The notes under the pieces are model-generated. The model was not told the DNA's origin and made no database searches. It saw only the letters and a program-made list of their open reading frames with translations. Positions 33,040 to 44,739 of a stretch of DNA of 64,000 nt are shown in pieces; position 1 is the stretch's first letter; each line of letters opens with the position of its first letter. The stretch lies in assembly GCA_947652605.1 (NCBI GenBank), contig OX393579.1, positions 26,557,674-26,621,673 of the forward strand. Direction: 5' to 3'. Source of the DNA: Elmis aenea. Taxonomy: Eukaryota; Arthropoda; Insecta; Coleoptera; Elmidae. The translations under genes and the position numbers were made by a program.

Positions 33040-34163
33040 TCTTCTATACATATAAAAATCAATGTATGTATGTATGTATGTCCTTTATGCATTCCTATAC
33101 CATTCATCCGATCCTGACTAAATTTGGCACAGACAATGGAAAAAAGATAGGCTATATGAGAATTCCCAAAAAAATCGTCCGGAAAAGATATTGAGGAAAA
33201 CGTGCCAAAATCTTAAACGCAACATTTAAATCGGGTCGTCGGGAGCGAGAATTTCGCCAAAATTTGACAATTTGACAATTCGACGTGGCCTTTGAACGCT
33301 CGAACCTTCTCCGATTCGACCTTTTTGCACATGTATCATACCGATTCGGAATCGTCTCGCCCTCCCCGACAAGTGCGTACCAAACAATCCCACTTTCGAG
33401 TTAAATTCAGACCACGAACGAGAAAAAGCGCAGGCGCGCGCACGCACTACGTATTAACGAACGTCGAAAGCCTTTTTCAAAGAGCGATTAAAAATACTCG
33501 GGGGCGTCTAAAAATCGCGAACTTCTTTGACGGGTCGTATAAAGGATCGAATTTTAATGTGCACGCTCAGGACCTCGGAAAAAATCGTTTGCAAACGCTA
33601 TTAATTAAAACGTGCAAAAATGTTCGTATTTACGTCGCGCGCGCCCGCACTACACACTAACGAACGTCGAAAGCCTTTTTTCTAAAATCCATCAAAAATA
33701 CTCAGGTGTGTCCGAAAATCGCGATTTCTTTTGTAAAATCATATAAAGGGTCGAATTTTAATATGTGCACGCTCCGGACCTCGGCTCGGAGCGCGAGTAG
33801 TACGAATATATTTATTCTATTTTAAAAAGCAATAACGAGTGTTGTAAATAAAATTTAAACCGATCTATTAATCGCCTCCAAAAAAAGTGACCCACCTGGC
33901 TCAGCGCGAGTAGTATGACGCAATTTTCTCAATTTTGAAAAGCAATTGCGAGTATTGTAAATAAAAATTGAGCCAATCGATTAATTATCACCGGCTTAGT
34001 TATAATCGATATATCTCGGGAACTGAGCCAATTAGGGACATGGGAATTGCACCAAACGAAAGATAATTTTTTGCGCAAAAAGAATTTTACGCGCAAAGAG
34101 AATTCTACGCGCAAGCCGGGATCTAGCGGTGAAGGAGCCCCGAAGGGGCTCCGGAATCGCTAG
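33040..34163 (+). mobile_element. Non-autonomous Helitron copy B with 3' hairpin
   Basis: The 5' end TCTTCTATACATATAAAAAT follows an A. The 3' end holds AAGGAGCCCCGAAGGGGCTC, which folds into an 8-bp-stem hairpin, then GGAATCGCTAG before a T. This is the Helitron arrangement (TC at the start, hairpin about 10 bp before CTRR, insertion between A and T). The interior 33290-33680 is much richer in GC and holds a 122-codon frame (33292-33660) with no recognised domain. ACTAACGAACGTCGAAAGCC-like segments occur at about 33452 and 33657. There is no Rep/helicase, so the copy depends on another element. Confidence 0.88.
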
Positions 34164-34957
34164 TAATATAATAAATAAACCGAACAACACCACTCAATCA
34201 TCGACCACTCTCTAAAACAACCCTTCTCCAGCTACTAAAAACGCCAGCCCGAACTTTTTGATACTGCGCCACTTTCTGCTTTAGAACTCCAACTTCACAC
34301 CATTCTCATAGCCTAAGAGGGACAAGGAAGGGCTAGCCGTCCTCCGAACGACCGACACCCCGAATTCAAAAAATTCGAACCGAACATGGCCACCACAAGG
34401 AGAAGCTGACAGGGTTCTAGCCTGGGGATCCGGGATTAGGGGGGGCCCTGGCGTGGTGGGTCGGCCAGTTTAGTAAGATGAACAGAAGAAAAAAGCGACT
34501 TTATAAAATATTGCTTTTTGTCACATTACATTATCCTATCATCATACCAACTTTTTGTTTCGTCGTTAGTAGGCTGTTCCAGTTGCACTCTGATTACTTT
34601 TGAACTAGTTTGCGGACGGTCAAAAAAGTACATGGATTAGGACAAGAACACGCTGGTATTATTACACGCATGCGCTGTTTACAACTAATGTGGCCGCTGC
34701 TAACTATGCATCGTCCATCCAAGCCTATGTAGTATTGGTATTCTTATTGACGCTTGCGGTGTGCCAATTTATATGAACCCATCGGACACAAATGTGATTT
34801 AGCTATGTCGTTATAGTGTTCCAACAGCGCATTTTTTAGTACATAGTTGACGCATGTGCAAAAACCAGTTCATCTATCAGTACATGAATAAGTTCGAAAC
34901 TAGCTGCAGGTCATAGGTGATTTCATGTAATTTCAAAAAAATAGAGTTGACCACCTG
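34164..34957. other. GC-richer unassigned segment
   Basis: 34175-34490 stands out (GGGGATCCGGGATTAGGGGG, CCTGGCGTGGTGGGTCGGCC). Its texture is like the 5' region of a non-LTR retrotransposon or an unknown repeat, but no ORF or motif proves this. 34560-34920 is higher-complexity sequence with no coding frame of note. Confidence 0.35.
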
Positions 34958-35062
34958 TCTGATAAATTTCATCATGGAAAAACATTTGCAAAAATATAAG
35001 GTGTATAGGGGTTTCCTCTTAAAGTAACAAAGTAATAGGGGTGCGATAGTCAAACTGAATCA
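34958..35062 (-). mobile_element. Right-end fragment of a DD41D-family MITE
   Basis: GGGGTTTCCTCTTAAAGTAA, TAATAGGGGTGCGATAGTCA and AACTGAATCAC match the right arm of the element at 7134-7564. The terminal CCCTG is lost and no left arm is present. Confidence 0.65.
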
Positions 35063-35225
35063 CAACAACTATACAAATATAATGCTAAAACAATTGCAAT
35101 TCTTTCGTCTAAATTTGATATTACAATGGTATTTTTAATATACAAATCTTAACTTTAATTATTTGATAAAATTTAGTATTTTGGTAACCCATTAAAAAAA
35201 TAAAAAATAAATTATTACTGTGTAC

Positions 35226-36041
35226 TAGGGATTCTGAGTCTCGACAATTTTTAAAGTCCCGGGACTCGAGAATTCCTGGGACTTCGAGACTTTTGCGAAT
35301 TTTATTTACATACTAGGAAATGGTGGTATAACCCGTCAAAAATGACAGAAGATTTTATAAGGTGCAAGAAAAATTATGATATATTCATGTACTCAAAATT
35401 CATCGGCTATTTTCACTGTAAAAAATAAGTTTTCTTGACAGTGACATTGTTTCTGAAAGCACCCGCTACATATTTAAAATTGCTTCTTTGCACGTATCGT
35501 GATCGTGAATCAGTCAAGACAGTTGACAGTTTTTTTTTTTTTTTTTTAATTAAACCAAATTCACGGATTTTGTTTTTGAAGCAATTATTTTATAAATAAA
35601 TTATAGTTGTAGGAGTCGTATTATTATTTTTAATTGTCTTCATTCTACAGTAAATAAAGTATATATTTCCAAGTAAATGCCTTTTTAAATAAACTTAACA
35701 ATTTTCATTAAACTTTAAAACAACAAGCATAAGTATAATATATTCTTACTAATAAACTTAACAATTATCCTTTAGCTTTAAAGCAGACAAGAAATAAACA
35801 TAAACAATTAAATATGGCAGGCAAAAAATTTAAATAAAGTTAAGTAAATACTGATTGTTAGTATAAACTATAAACATTAAAAATTATGAAACAAAATATT
35901 TTTGCTAAACTCATGGCAGTAAAATTTGTTTAAAAATAAGAAGTATAAAAAATTAATTTCAGTGTTCTGTAACATTGAAGTCTCGTCTCGAGTCTCGAAC
36001 TAAATGTTACGTCTCGGGAAATTCCCGGGACAGAATCCCTA
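35226..36041. mobile_element. hAT element, 816 bp, with perfect 8-bp target duplication
   Basis: The termini TAGGGATTCTG and CAGAATCCCTA are perfect inverses, flanked by CTGTGTAC at 35218-35225 and 36042-36049. Both subterminal zones carry clustered GTCCCGGGA and CTCGAGTCTCGA-like motifs, likely transposase-binding sites. The interior is AT-rich with a T18-class run at about 35530 and has no transposase, so it is non-autonomous. Confidence 0.9.
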
Positions 36042-36049
36042 CTGTGTAC

Positions 36050-39000
36050 CTTTACCTTTCACTTCAAAACTAATGTAAAAATCGTTTAGTTGCTGTATCT
36101 CTGATAATAATTATTTAAATTCCTTGAAAGATCTAAATTAAAACATCTTTACAAAGCAAAAAAAAATAAGTTAATTTTGCATGAAGATATAAGATACAGG
36201 TCAACGGTGGACAAATTGCTAATGCAGGTGATGTCAATAACATACCTATAACCAATTATAAGATAACAAGGAAATAAAATAAACAGAACATCGGGATGAT
36301 TGAATGCTTCGAATAAAAATAAGGCACTTTTGTACATGCGCAAAGATAAGCGTATATGAAGCTGTAGTTGATCCCGAAATATCAAAGAGTGAACAGCAGA
36401 CGGAAACAATGGATAAGAAATTGTTAGGGGAAAATACGATTCAGGATCCAACTGGTTTTGAATCGTGGACATTGACAAAATTTCAGCACAGATAACATAA
36501 ATGGACGTTGGAAAAAATGAAATAAACAAAAGTAAAACTGCAAAGATGACGAAAGTTAGTAGAGCATAAGTAAGATCATGCAAAGTTTTGACAAAAAAAG
36601 AGGAGGATGGAACAAAGAATCAGATGAACCATCCACAGAGATTTTCATAAAGAGTTGGACCCGTAAATAGCTTGCATATAATATTCAACAAAAAATTGAT
36701 ACCACTTTATTATAAGCGTCAAGGATTACAATTTTCTACGTTAAGATCCTCATTAGTTGCTAGCACTTTAATCCCTGTTAATATTTTTCCGTTCATAATC
36801 CTACTTAAGGTGAAATATCAGCTTAAAGTAGATTTTTTTATTTTATAGAGCTTTATTTCAATGCTATCCACAAACAATCCGAATCCAGTGCATGCTGGAT
36901 ACATTTTTGTAAACCGTGATTTATTTTACAAGGCGTTATCACTTTTATATGTGTTTTGGTAGACACTTAAGCCGTTGTGACGTTACATAAGGTCAAGACG
37001 TTTTAAATCAAAACTGACGAAAAAATCAATAAAAAGTACAACGCAACCTTACAAATGTTCATTAATAACTTCGATTAATTTAATATAGTTTCGATGTTAG
37101 AAATTTACACCTACCGTTTTTCATTTAAATTTTTAAGTATGTTTATGTGTTCAATAATTGAATGATCCTGTTATAAAAATTCTTGTTAAGCTTGAATTGC
37201 AGCAATTAGACTTTTTTCTAATTAATACGGAACTGCTCGTCTTCATACTACTGCGTATTTGAATGATCAACATTTTAGCACTCGTTTTGTAAATTCTAAA
37301 CTTAAAGTTATAGCAAATATTTGCATGTTCGAAGCACTTGTAATTTGTTTTATGCGTGCCATAAGAATGTAAAGTAGTTTTGAAACCAAATGCAAATTTC
37401 TCGTAATATGTTGTTTGCAATAATAAGTTGCTACAAACAAAAGTTTTCTGTTTTCACGACCGTGAAAGCTTTGTACATATTTTCTTTGCAGAACAGTAAT
37501 AACAACAAGTTTACAAGTTTCACACTTCATGTAACTTGAGTATATTTTAAAGTACAACTTCTTAAGAGCATTATCAGAAATGTTTGTGAAAGGCAGAATT
37601 TTATTGAAAAATAGGTATGTTAACAAGTGGTGGTATATCATTGAAATAAATAAATATTTACTTGATTTTTGAAAGGACTAACAAAGTTAATTTTGTACAA
37701 ATAGAAGCTGTGTTCGAAGGAAGCTGGTGGGAGATAGCAGCGATCTGCACCCGACGGCTATTATATCCCACCAAAATAAACTTGTGCGCATTTTTACATA
37801 ATTATTTATGACGATAACTACTCCAATTTTGTTTAAATGATCTTCACAGAAACTTCTGAATGCAGCGCTATTACTGAATAATTTGAGCACAGACGAACAA
37901 AGAAAATATAGAAAAACTTCCATTAGTACTGTTAATACTACAGGGAACACTACCATACCAAACGAATCGGCATTGAACGGGAAATAAATTTAATGGAAAA
38001 TACGATAATACATCTCCCAACAGCCTTAGGTAGGTGTTTTTGGAGCTATGAATTTTAAGGGATTTTGCGAGGAAGCGTAGCCAAATTACTTCCTATAAAA
38101 AGTCTTGGGAAGCGTAAAAGGTTGGTAACATTTAACAATGACAGTTCGATACTTATTTTTAGCACACCTTACACAAAATATAAACGCATCAAACAAGTGA
38201 GAATATACTAAGAACCTTACTCTTGTGAACCATCTTACGTGGTCGCTACCAAATTATACTCGAAACTCCAAGGAATCCAGCATTAAATCAAACGCACGCA
38301 CTTTGTTCAGTGTTCCAGAATATTTTATATATTTTTATTAAACGTACCTATTGCAATTCTTAATAAATTACTTTTATAGTATTTCTCCTTTAAAATTTAA
38401 GCTTTTGTCTTTAAAACTGAAATGCTTAAATATTTTAATAATTTTTTGAGAGCTATAAATATGCAGTGTTGGTAATTTCAAATTTAAAAAAAAAGCAAAT
38501 GGAACTACCGCAAAATTTTCGCAGATTCACACTTAAAATAAAATAAATTAACATTACCAACAAAATAAAAACCAAACAGTCAGGTTTATTGCCACACTAT
38601 GTACCTGCTATGTTTTTTGTTTGTTTAAGAATTCCTCAAAACGAAAGCACGTCACTTGAAAAAGAATTCATTTGTCTTCCCAAATTTTTACCGGATTTCT
38701 AATATGTCCTACAGGTTGAAAGCTTCTTTAAGATGTAGGTAAAAAGGTGAAATATGATAAAATATAAATTAAATTTATCATTTTGGTATCCAAGCTATTT
38801 ATTACGTCCTTTTTAGACTAACTATACTAATTTGTAACTATTTTTTCGTTTAAGAAAATAGCATGGAATATTTATATAAAAATTTAGCATGGAAAATATG
38901 AACCATTTACATGGTACTATTTTTGATACGAAAATTCTAATATATTTTGGTTATTTTTTACTAACTTTTATTATATTTTGTTGGCAAGTTGAGTAACCAT

Positions 39001-41886
39001 GTCAAATGTTAATTTTGAGAAATCACAAAATTGAAATAAAATGATGTTGCTCACTGAACAATCAACAACGAACTGTGGATATTGTTTGATTGTTTCAGTT
39101 AGCCTAACCCACAAATGACATGCGGTCAGATACAGTTACAGTAGAATACGCATGCGCGTATGCTAAATATTGGACGCAATTAGAGCAGGTTGTAATTTCG
39201 TACGAATTTTTCGTTCAAGATTTTTAGTTTCTGATTGACACGGTACTATAAAATCGTATACAATTTTCTTAAACGAAAAAATAGTATTGTATAAAACAGA
39301 CTTTAAAGAGAAATTAATCCTTTTTGTATTTAACCAAACAATAAAATACATATTACGATCAAAGTAATTACTATAAAGTTGTTAAGAAACATTTTACATA
39401 AACTGTTGGTAGTATTAAAATTTAGGGATTTAAAAAAGACGTCCATTCAGGAGCTCGGTTTTGAGGTTCTTTAACATCAGCTGTAGGTACTCCCCAGACC
39501 TCGAACCGTCTAATTACTACATTTGTCGCTCACTTTTGAATGCTTTTCGTGGAGTTACATCCTATAATGATAAAGAGTTGTTGTAGTACTGGCTTGAAAA
39601 GTGGTTTGCTTTAAAAAATCAAGCGTTTAACTGATGTGGAATTGAGAAATTGCATTATATTTTTACGTGAATAGATAGCATTTGTTTTCCTCTTTTTAAT
39701 AATAAACTATTTGTAAAAAAAAGTGCTTGCATCAACAAACATAATGTTATAACGAGTTGGCAATTATTTTTTTTAACTGTATTTTTTATTCCACCTAGCT
39801 ACTTTAGCCAACCAGCAATATGTCTTTATCATAGTTCTACTTGGCAATGAGTTTAAATGTTGTTTTAAGAGTCATAAACCCAAGATAAATTAATCCTTGT
39901 TGTTTTTTAAATAAACAAGAAAGTCCTACAATAAAAGAAGTTGCTTTGTTGGTTGTAAACAGACATTTTCAAAAACTGTTGGTAGTATTAAAATATTAGG
40001 GAATTAAAAAAAAATAATCTCAATAGAAATCATGGGTAGATAGATTTTTTTGAACTAATCAATGGTAATTATAATTATCAACCAATTTACCTTAAAATGA
40101 AAATAAAATAAAGGCTAAGAAATTTTTTGAAAATGAAATTATTAGATTGACACAAACAACGTAAAATATTTACAATTAACAGTCATTATTCTTTAACGGT
40201 AATTATACCCCACAAACAGTATTACATGACAAAAACAACAACAGTATGTGAACTTGAATGAAATGTAAATTTAAAATGTAATGTTTTTTTTTTTTTACTT
40301 TTTGCTGAAACCTATCATCTTGTTATTGTTCATTGTTAGTTTTCTAAATAAATTTACATTTTTCCATTAAGTTATTTTAGTTATTATAAGAAAACAATTG
40401 TCCTTTGTTTTTGTTTACATTAATGTGTTGTACGACTTATTTAGAATAAAATATAGCAAATATCAAATACATTACGATGTAGCTAAACATTAATTTATCA
40501 TCCGCTTTAAATTCTCATTGCTACGGCACTAAAGGCGACGATTACTTTAGTTTATATCTGATTCCGTTAAGACATATTTACTGACGGCAACTTCATTAGT
40601 GGACTAGTTTAAATATCATCCTAAATCACTAGGATAATGGACGCCCCTCTGGACCGGACGGTCACGATACGTGGAGGTATTGTTCCATGTCACTGATGAC
40701 TATGTCTGACTTGCTGTCAGCAAATGCAATTATGTAGTAATATGTGGTCACAAAGTGCAAATTTACCAACAATTATCGGTAGACGAACCTCATCCTAAAC
40801 TTCGAATTAGATTATCTTGACGCTTCGCACTTTTAAACTTTTATAACTCGTAAAACGTAGTCCTGAGTGTAAAATAATTAAAATAAAAAAACAGGATGTC
40901 ACATTAAGAATTTTTCAGCGATGAGACTTTTTTACTTTAAAAGTATTATTGTGTATTCACAAATCCTAATTAAATATGTTATTAATTTTACATAATTCTA
41001 CTTAATTGTTTTTGAGATTTCTTTTGAATGGCACTTTATATTTTTAAATAAATCATTAGAAATCTACACAATTTTTAATATGTGATTAATAATTTAACAA
41101 GAAATATAATATATAAGTTACATATTGGTTCCCAGCCCGCTCAGCAACTTCTCATTATCAACACTTTGGGCTTTTCTAGAAATACAAAATAATACCTGTT
41201 AACATGTCCTTTTGTAGCCTTGTAAATTTTATTTAGTCAGTCAGAATCTAGCCTTCAAAACTGTAGCATATACTTTAAAGTTAATAAAATCTTTTTTAAA
41301 AAGACTGCAGTAAATTAGAAAATTAACTTACATAAATAACTTTTTCATAGACTAATTTGATTAATTTGATGTTTTCTGTTTTTTTAATAAAGTTTCTTGA
41401 GACTTAATATTAAATTATGAATCGTATTTTGTTATAAATTATTATTGTGCATGAATATTTAAAAATATGGGATGCGGTATAGGACGAATATAAACAATAA
41501 AACAATAAATTTTAAAGTCGCATATTCCAAAAATTTATTTTTCAAAATTTTTACTATTTTTTCTCTTTTCAGTAACATAAAAGCAAAACATAATTTTAAA
41601 ATTAAATATTTCAAAAACATTTGAAGGCGTTTCTTAAATTTACGTATAATATTCAGAAATCAACATAAGGGCTTTTTAAACTAGTAGGGTCCGATATGAA
41701 CTTGCAAAGATATGTAACATTTTTTAATTGCTGATTGCATTATTTCATTACCAACATTTTTGCTTTCGCAATACGTAGGTAGTATGTAGAAAGTATTGAG
41801 ATCGAGAAAATGTTTAAATTCTAGATTTCGACGGATATACACGTTTTGAGGTCCCCTGAACCCTGTCTGACTGTTTTCACGATGAC
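36050..41886. other. Long unassigned stretch, possibly intron or intergenic
   Basis: The largest frames (144 codons at 36149-36583 minus; 124 at 37267-37641 minus; 89 at 37687-37956 minus) are hydrophobic or AT-driven, without recognised domains or splice context, and I do not call them genes. 40520-40850 has higher-complexity sequence (GGACCGGACGGTCACGATAC) that could be a conserved non-coding element. No transposon termini were found. Confidence 0.4.
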
Positions 41887-41967
41887 GTCCGTGTGTGTTT
41901 GTGTGTGTGCGTACGTGCGTGCGAGAGTTCGTGAGTGTACGCGCGCGTGTGTGTATGTGCGTGTCAG
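41887..41967. repeat. GT/GC alternating purine-pyrimidine tract
   Basis: Alternating GTGTGTGTGCGTACGTGCGT and CGCGCGCGTGTGTG sequence of about 80 bp. Such tracts can adopt left-handed DNA and are length-unstable. Confidence 0.8.
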
Positions 41968-42069
41968 ATGTTAAAATTGTACATTTTTGACATTAGTCAT
42001 CTGTAGGATCCTTTAAAAGTATATCACAAAGTGCGTACATTTAGTTGATTTTCAAATAATAACTAACAT

Positions 42070-44737
42070 ACAGGGTTGTAACGTTAATCCAAAATTACGT
42101 AAAAATCGCAATAGATAAAAATATTTTGTTCATGTAGGATTGTTATATATGTTGAGGTTTATGGAAAACCCTGATAACTTATTTTGGTAAATTTTTAAAA
42201 TACGATTTTTTTTTGAAAATTTTAAATTTTTAAAAATTTTCTCGAAAACATTTTTTTTTAAATCTTAGTATTATTATATAAGTTTTTTAGCACGATGCTT
42301 CTGTAAAAACGGGTAATTAAAAAAAAATTAAATCTTTAAAAACTTTTGGCCATGGTAATGCCATTAATTAGCTTAAGGTTAAATTAAATTTAATCACAAA
42401 TTTTTGCTTATGTTAAGAAACAAAGTCTAATATTACATTGGGGAATATATAAATGCACGTTATTATTTGCTAATTAACATTGGAATTTGTTTGTATGCAC
42501 AAAGCTATTCTAAGGGCACTCTGTTTAGATTCGTGAGAGGGTTAGGTTAAAGGTTAGTAAAGCTTTTTTTAAAATACTGAATGATAAAAAACGCCAAGGT
42601 TATATTTAACGAATGTTATACTGTTACAATGTTCTATTTTAGTCATCGTTGACCTTTTTCTGATGTTCAGTTAATTCCTACCCTATTACAAATACATAAA
42701 AAATGTATGCTTTAAAAAGGCAGTATTTAAATATCCAACTTTAACTGATTTAACAAATAACCAATTAAGAAAAACATTTATTTTGAATAAAGTACAATCA
42801 GCGATTATTAAATCTATTTTTGCGAGCCTACACGTTTACAAGACTTTTCTGTTTATTTTTGAGTATGCACCTAATTTTAAAGAACACACTATTTTTGAAA
42901 AGATTTGATTACATTTTTAAAATGGAGTTAGGGCTTTGTAAAATTTTTGTCATAATCTTAAAGTTGTATCACTTAAAGTAAAGAAGTTGCAAAAGGCTGG
43001 CAAGTGCTTATCGGAAATAAATATATATTTTTTGAACGATAAACTTTATTCGCAGTTATAAAAACAATGTAGAACATCTCGTTTTACAGATTTATACACC
43101 TATATTGAGGCAATGCTCCTAGAGTGCAGGATTTTCGATCTAAACCATTATAAGGCCGATGAATTGTGACGCATGGCCCGGTAAAGCGGTCACTCCACTC
43201 TTCCGATATGACACCTTTAGATGTTTTTGAGCGAATTTATAAGAAAATGGGATTTTTTAAAGTACCTCAAAACACTTCCGGCCTGCAATAAAAGGATAAA
43301 AGATGAATTTGCCTTGAATTTAAAAAACTGTTACCTATGCTGGAAGTTTTATTTATTCGCTGTCATTGTTTTATAAACTTTAGCAACTCAAACAATAGCT
43401 ATAGCTAATTTAAATAAGTTATGCCTTTTAATTTACCAAAAATTTGTAGAATATATTAAGTGGACTTTAATGCATAAAATTTAATATGCAATGTATAAAC
43501 GCCGCATTAAGTATTAACAACTGTTAATTTAATAATAACTAGATAAAATTGTAGTTGATAGTAGAGTACTTTTAATTCGGTTAAATTTAGGATTCACTTT
43601 GTTATTGCCGGTTCCGAGACCACCTCAAGGAGACCTGAATAAAATCTGAAGGAGATGTAATGTAGACTGAAAGGAGAAACAGCCTAACGACGTCGTGTCG
43701 AAGTAGGCAGCGAAAGTGTTGGGGGTGTTTATAAGAGTATGCTGCGTATAACGAGGATTTAAAAGATGATGCTCTATTACCGTGTAGGTTGCCTTATTGT
43801 TATCTCCAATTATCTTTACAATAATCGTAATGTGTTTTCAGGTAACAGCTGTAAGAAGATTTCCTGTTCCTTTTGATTCTGGACAGAATTTCTTTCGCGT
43901 CCAAATGTCTTATGCCAAGGGTAAATTGTAGCTAAGGAAGGAGCTGGTTTACTTAAAGCTGAATGTTTCTGGCTTTCATAAGAACTCGAAACCTTTTTTT
44001 TTCAATAGTTATAAATCATAATTCAAAAATACTCTTGAGTTAACTCCATTTCTCCAATACTTCCAACATTTAAGCAAATTATTATTTTACTATTGCCTAA
44101 GCAACTGGACGTTAAAAATTAAAGCTCGCATATCAGGCAAACAACTTTATATTATGAAGGTGCGGATTTTGTTTTTCACGACTCACTCACTACTTTTTTT
44201 TCTAATTCTCAATAATTTCAGGATCCACGTAAATTTGACATAGATGTAGGTATCAATAAAAATTCTATTAATAATCTTGTACATACACGTACCTACTTAT
44301 ATCGCGAAAATATTATAAATAGGCATTTATGTGAAATTGAAAGATATTGTTATTTCATAAGTGTATAGACTTTAAACTAAAAGTAATAGAGAAAGATGAC
44401 AAATACAGGCATTCTGTCGGTGTGAGGATAAATGACGCGCTTTTATTACTTTTTATACCCCAAAAACATGTTCAATATCTCTACTCCGTTCACGACGATG
44501 ATCGCAGTGAAGGTGACAACGAATTCTATGCTTTTAATCTTTTTTTATCGACATAGAGGTGTTCTTAATTTAATTAAAAAAAAAAAACTAATCTCTTAAA
44601 CCGATATATAGTCGTTAAGTGGCAATATCAAGTAGTTAGTTATATCCAACGTCATGAAATTTTTAGGTAACATAAAGTCATTTCATCTTTGCGTTCATAA
44701 TAATTAATTTATATCTTATTTTACGAACCAGCATCTA
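42070..44737. other. Mostly unassigned DNA
   Basis: It starts with a lone CAGGGTTGTAACG end at about 42071 after TA. A weak exon candidate at 43842-43920 is given separately. The 69-codon frame at 44347-44556 is unrecognised. Confidence 0.35.
43842..43920 (+). other. Weak candidate internal exon, 79 bp
   Basis: A polypyrimidine-poor but acceptable acceptor (TGTGTTTTCAG) precedes an open stretch containing RRFPVPFDSGQNFFRVQ, followed by the donor AAGG|GTAAAT. If real, it would enter in phase 0 and leave in phase 1. A 26-codon open frame can easily occur by chance, and I recognise no family. Confidence 0.15.
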
Positions 44738-44739
44738 TA

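Noticed and set aside
36149..36583. 144-codon hydrophobic frame on the minus strand
   Set aside because: Its hydrophobicity follows from T-rich sequence. There is no family similarity, no splice signals and no promoter-like context.
37267..37641. 124-codon frame on the minus strand
   Set aside because: No recognised motif; composition matches AT-rich non-coding DNA.
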